Part shown: positions 25,465-34,565 of the stretch, in pieces
How the letters are laid out: the number at the start of each line of letters is the position of its first letter
How positions within the stretch are numbered: the first letter of the stretch is position 1
NCBI RefSeq assembly: GCF_003058085.1
Contig: NZ_QBUD01000002.1
Span: 1-64,000 of the forward strand
Length of the DNA: 64,000 nt
From: Yoonia sediminilitoris
GTDB lineage: Bacteria > Pseudomonadota > Alphaproteobacteria > Rhodobacterales > Rhodobacteraceae
Direction of reading: 5' to 3'
Position numbers and translations under genes: made by a program
The notes under the pieces: model-generated
The model's input: only the letters and a program-made list of their open reading frames with translations
Databases searched by the model: none
Told to the model about the DNA's origin: nothing

Positions 25465-26850
25465 TCAAGTTTCCACTTTCAAAATTCTGCTATGTTTTGT
25501 GGCCTCGGCCTGTAGCTGGCGGAAGGTGAGCAGGCCGCGGGCTTCAAGTATGGGCAACATGGCAACGAAAACTTTGGCTGTTGCCATTGCGTCACCAAGC
25601 GCTGTGTGGCGCATATGGTCCGGGATATCGACATCCAGCCTTTCACATAGCGCATCGAGTGTGTGTACCGCAGACCCGCCAAAGACAATTGCTGACAGGT
25701 GAACCGTGTCCATTACCGGGTTGTGAAATGCGGCACCGTCACGGTTGAGGAAAGCCATGTCAAAGGGTGCATTATGCGCGATGAGAACCGCATCACCGAC
25801 ATAGGTCTGAAAGCTCTTGCGTACCGCCGCAAAGTCACTTGCGTGTGCAACCATCGTGTCGTCGATCCCATGAACCCGGGTTGACTGGGCCGGGATCGGC
25901 CTGCCGGGGTTGACCAGTACGTCGAACGTCTCTGCGGTTATGATCCGCCTGTTCACGATGCGGACCGCGCCAAGTTGGACAACAGCGTCACTTTGCGGAT
26001 CAAGCCCTGTCGTTTCACTGTCGAACACCACAAATGTCAGGTCTCTTAGGGCTGCTTCACGGATGTCTGCCCTAGGTGTCTGGTTGAACAGGTCGAAATC
26101 ATAAACCAACGGCCGTGCCGCGTCCGGGTCCAGCGGTTCAAGCATCACCATATAGCCGTTGTCATCGTCAAAGATGCGGATGTGACCGGAATAGATGGCC
26201 CCTGATTTACCCTTGATCGTGATCGGGCCGCGCCTGTGATCCTGGTCTTTCATCCTGACAAGCGTTGCGTGCAGGGTCCCTTTGTCAAGATAATCGCAGA
26301 CTGATCCGTTCAATCTCGCGGGTGCCTCGTTTTCCATCAAATCAGCAGCCTGCCCGTCATAAAGCACAATCTGGTCATCCTGCGTCGCGACAATGACCGC
26401 GACTGGAATGTCAGACAGGATACGCAGGAGTTGCGCCCGCTGGCGTTCCAGCCTTTCAGTTTTCAGAGCGACGGTTTCGGCTGTGGCCTGCGCCGCTTTG
26501 CGCAATTTATTGCTGGTCGCACAGGCGGCGGGGGCAAGGTCGCCAAGGTATCGAGCGGCTTTTTCGTCAAATTCGGTCTCAACCCCGGACTCCGCACGCA
26601 CCCGGAGTTGCGCGGCCAGACTCTCAATCGGTTTGCTGACGTTTTCATCGAAAAGCCGCCAGACAAAAGTAGCAAGGGCCAGAATGCCAAAGGCAGCAAC
26701 GATCCCCACGGTCACAAAAGATGAAAGGGCGTCGGGACTGCCCAGTTGGCGATAGCCCAGCAAAAGGGCCGCCAGCACGACGGCGATACTTCCAAGGCCA
26801 ATCAGGCCGAAAAACAGGAAGATGCGCAATCGCAGGCTGAGGTGTGACAT
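25465..26850 (-). CDS. Membrane-anchored DnaQ-fold 3'-5' exonuclease with PAS-like region
   Basis: The 461-residue product has two membrane segments (about 9-32 and 45-66) followed by a HAMP-like stretch, a coiled coil (about 115-142) and a PAS-like segment (about 143-240), then a DEDDh exonuclease domain: Asp277 and Glu279 in VVFDSETTGL, Asp364 in HNAPFDMAFL, and His415/Asp420 in RHTALGDAMATA. The exonuclease resembles the epsilon subunit but is fused to a receptor-like N-terminus, so proofreading for Pol III is unlikely; RNA or signalling-nucleotide degradation is possible. I start at 26850, where GGAGAA precedes ATG. It is the last gene of the acetate locus, one base after the preceding stop. 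Confidence 0.87.
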   Translation of the reverse strand: MSHLSLRLRIFLFFGLIGLGSIAVVLAALLLGYRQLGSPDALSSFVTVGIVAAFGILALATFVWRLFDENVSKPIESLAAQLRVRAESGVETEFDEKAARYLGDLAPAACATSNKLRKAAQATAETVALKTERLERQRAQLLRILSDIPVAVIVATQDDQIVLYDGQAADLMENEAPARLNGSVCDYLDKGTLHATLVRMKDQDHRRGPITIKGKSGAIYSGHIRIFDDDNGYMVMLEPLDPDAARPLVYDFDLFNQTPRADIREAALRDLTFVVFDSETTGLDPQSDAVVQLGAVRIVNRRIITAETFDVLVNPGRPIPAQSTRVHGIDDTMVAHASDFAAVRKSFQTYVGDAVLIAHNAPFDMAFLNRDGAAFHNPVMDTVHLSAIVFGGSAVHTLDALCERLDVDIPDHMRHTALGDAMATAKVFVAMLPILEARGLLTFRQLQAEATKHSRILKVET

Positions 26851-26851
26851 G

Positions 26852-27373
26852 TCAATTCTCCGCGCATGCCGTCCTGAGCAGGGGGTCGGTTGCATCCAGA
26901 GCGAACCACTGCGCGTTCAAGACCGCGCCGCCATCGCCGAATGCGACCCCGTCAACCACGTCGGCGCGCAGGTTTCCGGCACAGTCAAACAGCATCGGCA
27001 CTTTGGCCGTGCGGGTCCAGCGCCCGTAGAACACCAGATCGACAAGCCGCAGTCCGGGTTGGTCAGGATGGGTGCGCGTGCTGATCCGGTCAACAGCGAC
27101 AAACCGCGAAACGAAAGGGCGCGCATGGGTCCATGGGCGGTAAAGCGCGGTCTCTTCAATTGTTTGAGCCACTGCCAGGCCTGCGGGCATGGTGGCGACC
27201 GTACGCCCGTACCAGCTGTATTCGCTTGAAATTGTTGCCGCCAGCATCGCCGCCCCTGCCGCTGCGGGGATGAGCCATTTGGGCAGTCGTCCTTTCAGCG
27301 TACGGTTCAGCGCCCACACAAGCAGTGCAGCCACTGCACCGGCGACAATCGTGCCGATCAGTTCGAAAAACAT
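26852..27373 (-). CDS. Membrane-anchored protein of unknown function in the acetate locus
   Basis: The 173-residue product has one or two N-terminal membrane segments (about 3-22 and 34-50) and a soluble part of about 120 residues, with no recognised domain. GGGAGGAGG lies just before ATG 27373. The stop is one base from the exonuclease start, and the exonuclease ribosome site lies inside this gene, so the two are coupled and may work together at the membrane. Confidence 0.75.
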   Translation of the reverse strand: MFFELIGTIVAGAVAALLVWALNRTLKGRLPKWLIPAAAGAAMLAATISSEYSWYGRTVATMPAGLAVAQTIEETALYRPWTHARPFVSRFVAVDRISTRTHPDQPGLRLVDLVFYGRWTRTAKVPMLFDCAGNLRADVVDGVAFGDGGAVLNAQWFALDATDPLLRTACAEN

Positions 27374-27398
27374 GAGCCCTCCTCCCTATTTCGCTATC

Positions 27399-29225
27399 CT
27401 AGCCCAGAACGCCGCGTCCTTGCATCAGTGCAGATTGCATCGTTTTGATGACGACAAACGCATCACGCAAGTGGCTCCGTTCAAAGGCGGACAAATCTGA
27501 CGGCCGCAGATAATTATCAGGCGCCTTGCCCGATTTGATCTGGCGCGCCTGATGGTCCAGCCGCGTTTGGGCCACCAGATCATAGGCATCCAGCAAATCC
27601 CGCCCACCGCTTTCGCTGATGACCCCTGCCGCGATAGCCGCTTGAAGCCGCGCGCGGGTGTTGACCGGATCAAGTTTGCCCTGCAATGCGTACATCCGCC
27701 CCAAATCCACCACCGGCACGACCCCGCTGAGCTTCATATCAACCGTGTTGCGATGTTCGCCACTACGGATTGTCGCCAGCCCCTTGAGCAGACCCAGCGG
27801 GGTGACATGTGTGAGCGCGTTCGTGGCCATATGCGCGGTAAAGATCGAATTGGCCTGCGCCGCCGCCAGCGTTTCGGCTTGCAACCCGTCAAACAGGCTG
27901 GAATCGCCGCCGATGGGCCGCAAGTCGAACATGACAGAGGCCAGCATCTGCGCCTCTTTGCCGGGGCTTTTGATCCAATGCTGGAAATAGTCCCGCCAGA
28001 TTGACAGCGGCTGCCGCCAGCGCGGGTTGGTCGCCATCATATCGCCGGGGCAATAGACGTAGCCGCAGGCATCCAGCCCGTCAGAGACGAACTGCGCAAA
28101 GCGTTCGAAATAGGCAAGGTCGCGTTCGCTCAGGTTTTCATCAAGGATCATGCCGTTATCCTGATCGGACACACCTGTTTGTTCCTGCCGCCCCTGCGAC
28201 CCACAGGCAAGCCAGACATAGCGTGCAGGCGGCGTGCCAAATTTATCCTCGGCCATCGCCAGCAGGCGGCGGGTGACTACATCGGCGATATCCGTGATCA
28301 TCCGTGTCACCACGTCATGTCTATTGCCCGCCGCGACAAGCTGCACCAACAGGTTGGGAATGCGTTTGGTGACAGCGGCCAGCGCGTCGATGGTTTCGGC
28401 CCGCGCCGCATCTGCGACAAAACCTGCGGTGTTTGACGCCTGAAATCGGGTCAGATCCGTTTGCGTGACAATACCGACCAGCTTGCCTGCGGCCACAATG
28501 GGCAGGTGCCCAAGCCGGTATTCCATCATCATATGCAACACGTCAGACCCAATGGAAGCGGGCGACAAGACCCTTGGGTGCTGTGTCATGACCGCACTGA
28601 CAGGGGTGTCATTGGCAAGGCCTTGCGCCAGCGCCTTGCCTGACAGGTCGCGAATGGTGACGATACCGATCAGTTCGTCATTTTCGACCACGCAGAGGCA
28701 GGAAATACGGGCGTCGCGCATTTTCCGGGCGGCGTCCTGAATGTTCATCGTGGGGGCGCAGGTGACAGGGCCTGCCACCATCAGCGTTTCAACCTGCACG
28801 CGGGTCAGATCAAAGCCGGCAAGCGCGTCCGCACTGCCGCTTGCACGGGTCCGGTCAAAAAACTTGCGGTAGCTTTCATGGTCTGCGCGCAGCTTGTGAA
28901 ACAGCTGTGGCGGAACACAGATCAGGCGACTGTCCTGTCGCGCTTCGGCAGAGGTGACAGCGCGCCCATCCTTCAGCAGTCCGCGTTCACCAAATGAATT
29001 TTCGCGCTGCAGCAGGGAAATCAGGTGGTTGTTTTCATCATGCACGGCGATCTCGCCGCTTTCTATGATGTACAGCCCGTCAAGGGGTGCACCCAATTTG
29101 TATACTGGCGCACCTGCGGGATAGGTGCGAACGACCGCATTCTGGCGCAACGCATCAAACGCCCCCTCAGGCAGGTCGTCGTATGGATGCAAATGCCGCA
29201 GAAAGGAAAATGCGGTGTCAGTCAT
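27399..29225 (-). CDS. cNMP-binding/CBS/DUF294 putative nucleotidyltransferase
   Basis: The 608-residue protein has a cyclic-nucleotide-binding fold (about 14-125, with GEIAVHDENNHLISLLQRENSFGERGLL), two CBS domains (about 148-265), a DUF294 nucleotidyltransferase-like domain with GSQGRQEQTGVSDQD (342-356; the GS...D-x-D pattern of polymerase-beta/GlnD folds) and a DUF294 C-terminal domain (about 460-605). In many proteobacteria this protein sits beside acetate-type sodium:solute symporters, as here; a regulatory role that senses adenine nucleotides is inferred. I use ATG 29225 (MTDTAFSFLRHL). It is followed 25 bases later by the small membrane protein. Confidence 0.9.
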   Translation of the reverse strand: MTDTAFSFLRHLHPYDDLPEGAFDALRQNAVVRTYPAGAPVYKLGAPLDGLYIIESGEIAVHDENNHLISLLQRENSFGERGLLKDGRAVTSAEARQDSRLICVPPQLFHKLRADHESYRKFFDRTRASGSADALAGFDLTRVQVETLMVAGPVTCAPTMNIQDAARKMRDARISCLCVVENDELIGIVTIRDLSGKALAQGLANDTPVSAVMTQHPRVLSPASIGSDVLHMMMEYRLGHLPIVAAGKLVGIVTQTDLTRFQASNTAGFVADAARAETIDALAAVTKRIPNLLVQLVAAGNRHDVVTRMITDIADVVTRRLLAMAEDKFGTPPARYVWLACGSQGRQEQTGVSDQDNGMILDENLSERDLAYFERFAQFVSDGLDACGYVYCPGDMMATNPRWRQPLSIWRDYFQHWIKSPGKEAQMLASVMFDLRPIGGDSSLFDGLQAETLAAAQANSIFTAHMATNALTHVTPLGLLKGLATIRSGEHRNTVDMKLSGVVPVVDLGRMYALQGKLDPVNTRARLQAAIAAGVISESGGRDLLDAYDLVAQTRLDHQARQIKSGKAPDNYLRPSDLSAFERSHLRDAFVVIKTMQSALMQGRGVLG

Positions 29226-29299
29226 GGTGCAGTCCCCGCAAATCATATTGGCGTAAGGTAAGGGCCAGCAACAAAATGGCTGCTGGCCCCGATTTCATA

Positions 29300-31099
29300 T
29301 CAGTGATCGACAGCACCGCCTGCACCGGCAGGAATACGGACGCTTTCAACCAGATCCTTGATCTCTTGCGGAGTGTCCGCAGTCCGCATCGAGACAACGT
29401 AAGCAACCGCAAAGTTGATCACAGCACCCACCGCACCAATTGCGGTGGACTGGATTCCGAACAAGGACCCGTCAACCGTATCAGGAAACGAATTGGTACC
29501 CGCGACAAAGAACCAGCCCTTGTGCAAGAAGATGTAGAGCAAGGTAAAGATCAGGCCCGACAGCATCCCTGCCACAGCGCCGATGTTATTCACACGCTTG
29601 GAAAAGATCCCCATCATCAATGCCGGGAAGATCGACGCCGCCGCCAGACCAAAGGCCAGCGCCACAGTCTGCGCCGCAAATCCCGGTGGGTTCAGACCCA
29701 GGAACGTGGCCACTGCGATGGCAATGGCCATGGCGATCCGGGCTGACATCAACTCGGCCTTTTCGGACATGTTGGGTGTCAGCTGGCCTTTGAGCAAATC
29801 GTGGCTGACAGCAGAGGAAATCGCCAGAAGCAAACCCGCCGCCGTAGAAAGTGCCGCTGCAAGGCCACCTGCTGCGACCAGACCGATCACCCAGCCCGGC
29901 AGATTGGCAATCTCCGGATTGGCAAGCACCAGAATATCACGGTTGAAGTTGGTCAACTCATTACCTTCCCAACCATTTGCCGCAGCCTTTTCAGCCATCG
30001 CATCGGACCCGTCGTTATAATACTGGATCAGGCCGTCGCCGTTCTTGTCTTCCCAATCCAACAGGCCGGTTTTTTGCCAAGTCTGCATCCAGTCATATTC
30101 AGGGGCCGTTTCAATGGTCTGCACAGCAACTGCATCGCCATCCGTGCCATTTGGCCACATCAGGTTTGTAATGTTCAGGCGGGCCATCGCACCAACCGCT
30201 GGCGCAGTGAGGTAAAGCAGCGCAATGAACACCAACGCCCAACCGGCCGACCAGCGCGCGTCAGACACCTTTGGCACCGTGAAAAAGCGCATGATGACGT
30301 GCGGCAAGCCAGCAGTACCAATCATCAAAGACAGGGTGAACAGAACCATATTCAGGTTGTCCTTGTGCGCCTCTGTGTAGCTGGCAAAGCCAAGGTCAGT
30401 CACGATCTGGTCAAGCTTGGTCAGCAGATACACGCTGCCTTCGCCACCTGTGACAGATGTTTCGCTGAACAAACCAAGTGCAGGAATTGGGGTCCCTGTC
30501 AGCTGCAGCGAAATGAACACGGCAGGAATGGTATAGGCCATGATCAACACGACATATTGGGCGACTTGCGTGTAGGTCACGCCCTTCATGCCGCCAAAAA
30601 CCGCATAGGCAAAAACGACACAGGCCCCGATCAGCAGACCCGCCGTGTTCGAAATTTCAAGGAACCGGCCAAAAGCCACGCCCACCCCTGTCATCTGACC
30701 AATCACATACGTCGTGGACGCAACAATAAGACAGATCACAGCGACGAGGCGTGCAGTTGGGGAGTAGAAACGGTCGCCGATAAACTCGGACACGGTGAAT
30801 TTGCCGAACTTGCGCAGGTAAGGCGCCAGCAGCAATGCCAGCAGCACATATCCACCCGTCCAGCCCATCAAATAGGTCGAGTTGTCATAACCTGTAAAGG
30901 CGATCAGACCCGCCATAGAGATGAAGGACGCCGCAGACATCCAGTCTGCCGCAGTGGCCATGCCGTTGGTGACAGGGTGCACACCCCGGCCAGCCGCATA
31001 GAATTCAGAGGTCGTGCCCGCCCGGGCCCAGACCGCGATGCCGATGTAAAGCGCAAAGGATGCGCCCACAAACAGCAGGTTGAGTGTAAACTGGTCCAT
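29300..31099 (-). CDS. Sodium:solute symporter (acetate/short-chain acid type)
   Basis: The 599-residue inner-membrane protein has about 13 membrane segments and belongs to the SSS family near ActP. ADWMSAASFISMAGLIAFTG (about 51-70) and GLAAALSTAAGLLLAISSAVSHDLL (about 405-430) are family hallmarks with Na-site residues. A long extra-membrane loop (about 315-390, rich in Asp/Asn) is specific to the subgroup that pairs with DUF4212. The DUF4212 partner is directly upstream and acs is in the same run, so acetate or propionate is the likely substrate. AGGAGGAA precedes the ATG at 31099. Confidence 0.92.
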   Translation of the reverse strand: MDQFTLNLLFVGASFALYIGIAVWARAGTTSEFYAAGRGVHPVTNGMATAADWMSAASFISMAGLIAFTGYDNSTYLMGWTGGYVLLALLLAPYLRKFGKFTVSEFIGDRFYSPTARLVAVICLIVASTTYVIGQMTGVGVAFGRFLEISNTAGLLIGACVVFAYAVFGGMKGVTYTQVAQYVVLIMAYTIPAVFISLQLTGTPIPALGLFSETSVTGGEGSVYLLTKLDQIVTDLGFASYTEAHKDNLNMVLFTLSLMIGTAGLPHVIMRFFTVPKVSDARWSAGWALVFIALLYLTAPAVGAMARLNITNLMWPNGTDGDAVAVQTIETAPEYDWMQTWQKTGLLDWEDKNGDGLIQYYNDGSDAMAEKAAANGWEGNELTNFNRDILVLANPEIANLPGWVIGLVAAGGLAAALSTAAGLLLAISSAVSHDLLKGQLTPNMSEKAELMSARIAMAIAIAVATFLGLNPPGFAAQTVALAFGLAAASIFPALMMGIFSKRVNNIGAVAGMLSGLIFTLLYIFLHKGWFFVAGTNSFPDTVDGSLFGIQSTAIGAVGAVINFAVAYVVSMRTADTPQEIKDLVESVRIPAGAGGAVDH

Positions 31100-31102
31100 C
31101 TT

Positions 31103-31384
31103 TTATTCCTCCTCGACGCCGTATTCACGGTCGAGCTTGTTCATCCGCCATGCGTAGAAAAAGATCAGCGCGAGGAAGACGATTATCGACCCTTGTTGTG
31201 CAAACCAGAACCCTAGGTCCGTGCCGCCCACCTCGATACCAGCCAGCATTGGCCGCAGCAAAATACCGAACCCGAACGACACCAGTGCCCAAATGATCAG
31301 GCTGATAACGATGATCCTGACATTTGCGGCCCAGTAACCTGCGCCGTCTTCGGCAACCTTGCCATGTGTTAGTCGTTCCGCCAT
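31103..31384 (-). CDS. DUF4212 small membrane subunit of the symporter
   Basis: The 93-residue product has two membrane segments (about 23-45 and 57-80) and a charged C-terminus (WRMNKLDREYGVEEE). DUF4212 proteins are found next to this symporter subgroup and are probably a small partner, as YhjB-like subunits are for other SSS proteins. The stop is three bases from the symporter start. Confidence 0.9.
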   Translation of the reverse strand: MAERLTHGKVAEDGAGYWAANVRIIVISLIIWALVSFGFGILLRPMLAGIEVGGTDLGFWFAQQGSIIVFLALIFFYAWRMNKLDREYGVEEE

Positions 31385-31420
31385 TTGGCGTTCCTCCTTG
31401 TTTTATTGGCTATTTCAGAT

Positions 31421-31439
31421 GCGGACGGGGTCCGTCCGC
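31421..31439 (-). terminator. Hairpin after adk
   Basis: GCGGACG and CGTCCGC pair in a 7-bp stem with a 5-base loop, ten bases after the adk stop and before DUF4212. No T-run follows, so partial termination or processing between acs-adk and the symporter group is possible. Confidence 0.45.
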
Positions 31440-31448
31440 AGGTATTTT

Positions 31449-32138
31449 TCAGGCCACGACAGTCCTGGCCAGCGCGCCAATCGCGCCTTGGATCGCGGCG
31501 ATCTCTTGCATTGCGTCCACGCGACGCAACACACCCTTGTCGGTGTAATATGCGATCAGTGGGGCGGTCTGTTCGTGATATGCATCAAGGCGCGACATCA
31601 CTGTTTTGGGGTTGTCGTCTGCACGGCGGTTCATCGCCTGTGCGCCACAGCAATCGCAGGTGTCGGCAACCTTGGGCGCCTTGAATGTATCGTGATACCC
31701 TTCTCCACAGGCCCTGCATGTGAACCGCCCGGCAATGCGCACGACCATCTTGACGTCGTCCACTTCGAGCAGGATCGCCGCATTGATCCGCTGTCCGGCT
31801 TCGGCCAGCATCTCATCCAGCGCTTCGGCCTGCGCCGTCGTGCGGGGGAAACCGTCAAGGATCACGCCCTTGGCGCAATCGCCCGCCGCGAGCCTGTCGC
31901 GCAGGATTGCCAGCACGATATCGTCACTAACCAACCCGCCCGCTTCCATCACGGCCTTGGCGGCCTGGCCTGCGTCCGACCCTGCTGCAACGGCCGCACG
32001 CAACAGATCACCGGTGGAAAGTTGCACAAGGCCAAACTCTTTTTCCAGCATACGCGCCTGTGTCCCCTTGCCCGCACCCGGCGGGCCCAGCAGGATCAGA
32101 ACAGGTGGGGTTTGTGGTGTTCGCGCGCCGTCCATCAT
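31449..32138 (-). CDS. adk: Adenylate kinase, zinc-LID type, coupled to acs
   Basis: Adenylate kinase interconverts AMP + ATP with two ADP. The 229-residue product has the P-loop GPPGAGKGT (18-26), [17 protein letters not shown] and a long LID with four zinc cysteines at 141, 144, 161 and 164. Its ATG overlaps the acs stop (ATGA at 32138-32135). Acetyl-CoA synthetase produces AMP, so a coupled kinase would recycle it; this is inference from position. In Rhodobacteraceae the housekeeping adk normally sits in the ribosomal-protein cluster, so this is probably a second, locus-specific copy. Confidence 0.92.
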   Translation of the reverse strand: MMDGARTPQTPPVLILLGPPGAGKGTQARMLEKEFGLVQLSTGDLLRAAVAAGSDAGQAAKAVMEAGGLVSDDIVLAILRDRLAAGDCAKGVILDGFPRTTAQAEALDEMLAEAGQRINAAILLEVDDVKMVVRIAGRFTCRACGEGYHDTFKAPKVADTCDCCGAQAMNRRADDNPKTVMSRLDAYHEQTAPLIAYYTDKGVLRRVDAMQEIAAIQGAIGALARTVVA

Positions 32139-34087
32139 GCAGTCTCCCGGTTCATGCGGTTTTCAATCAGGTCATCAACCACCGACGGATCAGCCAGAGT
32201 TGATGTGTCGCCCAGCGATCCGAAGTCATCCTCGGCAATCTTGCGCAAGATCCGGCGCATGATCTTGCCCGAACGGGTTTTCGGCAGGCCGGGTGCCCAT
32301 TGGATAAGGTCCGGTTTTGCAATTGGTCCGATTTCCGTGCGGACCCACGTCTCAAGCTCCTTGCGCAATTCAGGCGACGGGGTCTCTCCATTCATCAAGG
32401 TCACATAGGCATAAATGCCCTGGCCCTTGATATCGTGCGGGTATCCGACGACGGCAGCCTCGGCGACTTTGGCATGGGCAACCAGCGCGCTTTCGACTTC
32501 TGCTGTGCCCATTCGGTGGCCTGATACATTGATGACATCATCGACACGGCCTGTGATCCAATAATCGCCATCGGCGTCACGACGGCAGCCGTCACCGGTG
32601 AAGTAATAGCCCTCGTAGTCGCTGAAATAGGTCTTTTCGAACCTGTCATGGTCGCCCCAGACAGTACGCATTTGGCCGGGCCAACTGCTGGCCAGTACCA
32701 GCACGCCTTCGGCTTCGGTGGTGGTGATTTCTTCCCCGGTTTGGGGGTCAAGAACCTTGGGCACGATCCCGAAGAACGGCTGCTGGGCAGAGCCGGGCTT
32801 CAACTCGGTCGCACCCGGTAGGGGGGTCAGCAAATGACCGCCGGTTTCGGTCTGCCACCATGTATCGACAATGGGGCATTTGCCCTTGCCGACGACATCA
32901 TTGTACCAGTGCCATGCCTCCGGGTTGATCGGCTCTCCGACGGTGCCAAGAACGCGCAGGTCGGACAGATCGTACCTTTCCACAGGGTCATTGCCCGCCG
33001 CCATCAAAGCGCGGATCGCAGTTGGCGCCGTATAGAACTGGTTAACCCTATACTTTTCACACACAGCCCAGAACCGGCCCGCATCAGGGTAGGTTGGAAC
33101 ACCTTCGAACATGATAGTCGTGGCACCATTGGCCAGCGGCCCATAGACGATATAACTATGGCCGGTGACCCAGCCCACATCTGCCGTACACCAGAAAACA
33201 TCGCCCTCGTGGTAATCAAAAACCATTTCATGTGTCATGGCCGCATAGGTCAGATAACCGCCGGATGTATGCACAACACCTTTGGGTTGGCCGGTCGAGC
33301 CTGAGGTGTAAAGAATGAACAACGGGTCTTCGGCGTTCATTTCGGCGGGGGCGCAATGGTCATCCGCCTCAAGCGCCATTTCATTGTAATCATAGTCACG
33401 GTCGGTCCATGTAGTCTGGCCCCCCGTGCGTTTGACCACAAGGCATTTCACCTTGTCGCTACAATGCAAAAGCGCGGCATCGGTATTAGACTTCAGCGCG
33501 GTCTTGCGGCCACCGCGCGGGGCCTCGTCTGCGGTGATCACAACCTTGGCGTCACAACCATTGATCCGCGCACCCAACGCATCCGGCGAAAAGCCCGCAA
33601 AGACAATGGAATGGATTGCCCCGATCCGCGCGCAGGCCAGCATCGCATATGCGGCTTCCGGGATCATGGGCAAATAGATGACAACGCGGTCGCCCTTGCG
33701 CACGCCCAATTCTTCAAGAATATTGGCCATCTTGCAGACGCTGCGATGCAAATCCTTGTAGGTGATGTGCAATGCGGCGTCGTTCGGGTCGTCCGGCTCC
33801 CAGATAATGGCCGTCTGATCACCACGTGTTGCCAGATGGCGGTCGATACAATTGGCAGAGACATTCAGGACCCCATCTTCGAACCATTTGATCGAAACCT
33901 GTCCAAGCTTGAAATCGACATTCTGAACAGTGGTGAATGGTTTGATCCAATCAAGCCGCTTGCCTTGCGCGGCCCAGAACGCATCCGGGTCAGATATCGA
34001 CGCCTCGTACTGCGCCTTGTACTGCTGCGCGTTAACATGAGGCACTCGCGCATCGGGGGCCGTTCGTATCATCGTTTCGGTGGCCAT
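32135..34087 (-). CDS. acs: Acetyl-CoA synthetase
   Basis: Acs activates acetate to acetyl-CoA through acetyl-AMP, releasing AMP and PPi in the cytoplasm. The 650-residue product has the AMP-binding signature [20 protein letters not shown] (about 264-283), WWQTETGGH (about 413-421), [21 protein letters not shown] (about 498-518) and the acetylatable lysine in [10 protein letters not shown] near the C-terminus. I start at 34087, where AAGGAGG precedes [12 protein letters not shown]; the longer reading to 34198 crosses the ribosome site. It leads the acetate locus and is coupled to adk. Confidence 0.96.
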   Translation of the reverse strand: MATETMIRTAPDARVPHVNAQQYKAQYEASISDPDAFWAAQGKRLDWIKPFTTVQNVDFKLGQVSIKWFEDGVLNVSANCIDRHLATRGDQTAIIWEPDDPNDAALHITYKDLHRSVCKMANILEELGVRKGDRVVIYLPMIPEAAYAMLACARIGAIHSIVFAGFSPDALGARINGCDAKVVITADEAPRGGRKTALKSNTDAALLHCSDKVKCLVVKRTGGQTTWTDRDYDYNEMALEADDHCAPAEMNAEDPLFILYTSGSTGQPKGVVHTSGGYLTYAAMTHEMVFDYHEGDVFWCTADVGWVTGHSYIVYGPLANGATTIMFEGVPTYPDAGRFWAVCEKYRVNQFYTAPTAIRALMAAGNDPVERYDLSDLRVLGTVGEPINPEAWHWYNDVVGKGKCPIVDTWWQTETGGHLLTPLPGATELKPGSAQQPFFGIVPKVLDPQTGEEITTTEAEGVLVLASSWPGQMRTVWGDHDRFEKTYFSDYEGYYFTGDGCRRDADGDYWITGRVDDVINVSGHRMGTAEVESALVAHAKVAEAAVVGYPHDIKGQGIYAYVTLMNGETPSPELRKELETWVRTEIGPIAKPDLIQWAPGLPKTRSGKIMRRILRKIAEDDFGSLGDTSTLADPSVVDDLIENRMNRETA

Positions 34088-34565
34088 TTCATAATCCTCC
34101 TTGCGATATTGCAGGAGAAAACCGTCGGCAAACCGAGACAACCCACCCCCGCAGAATTGTAAATGTATTCTATCGCATACAGAACAACAGGAACGCATCT
34201 ATCTGGAATAATTCACTATTTATGAAAAAAAATTTACTAAGTTTGGTGAATACTTGCAAACTATCGCGTGCTGCAAAAATAAATAACGAGCAGCAACAAC
34301 AGCTTGTATGTTTCCGGATTTTCAACCGATGTGCCTGTTAGCGCACAACAAAAACATCGCACTTTCTTAGAGCCAAAGGTCATGAGAACATGATTTGATG
34401 GTTGATCAGCGCCGCAAAGCCGCAAGCTTTCACTGATCGGGGCGTGACCTGACGATTCGATTGTTCCTGCGTCCGCCGCGCTTGGGGCGGCCCAAAAGGG
34501 GCAAATCTGTCAGGACTGGCAAAACCTTCGCTGTCATGACCCGCTGGGGTCGCGACATCAGCGCG
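34088..34565. promoter_or_regulatory. 478-bp non-coding gap with the acs promoter region
   Basis: No gene is seen. The part next to acs (34150-34330) is AT-rich, unlike the coding neighbours, and holds two direct TGCAAA hexamers (34255-34260 and 34272-34277) 17 bp apart. TTTGCAA-type sites are bound by RamB/PccR-type short-chain-acyl regulators in this family, so these are candidate operators. The part next to the amidase (34380-34560) has short GC-rich inverted repeats, possibly its transcript end. Confidence 0.35.

Noticed and set aside
29801-31216. Long plus-strand frame of 471 codons
   Set aside because: It lies wholly opposite the symporter and DUF4212 genes, is His/Arg/Gln-rich and has no domain; it is a shadow of high-GC coding DNA.
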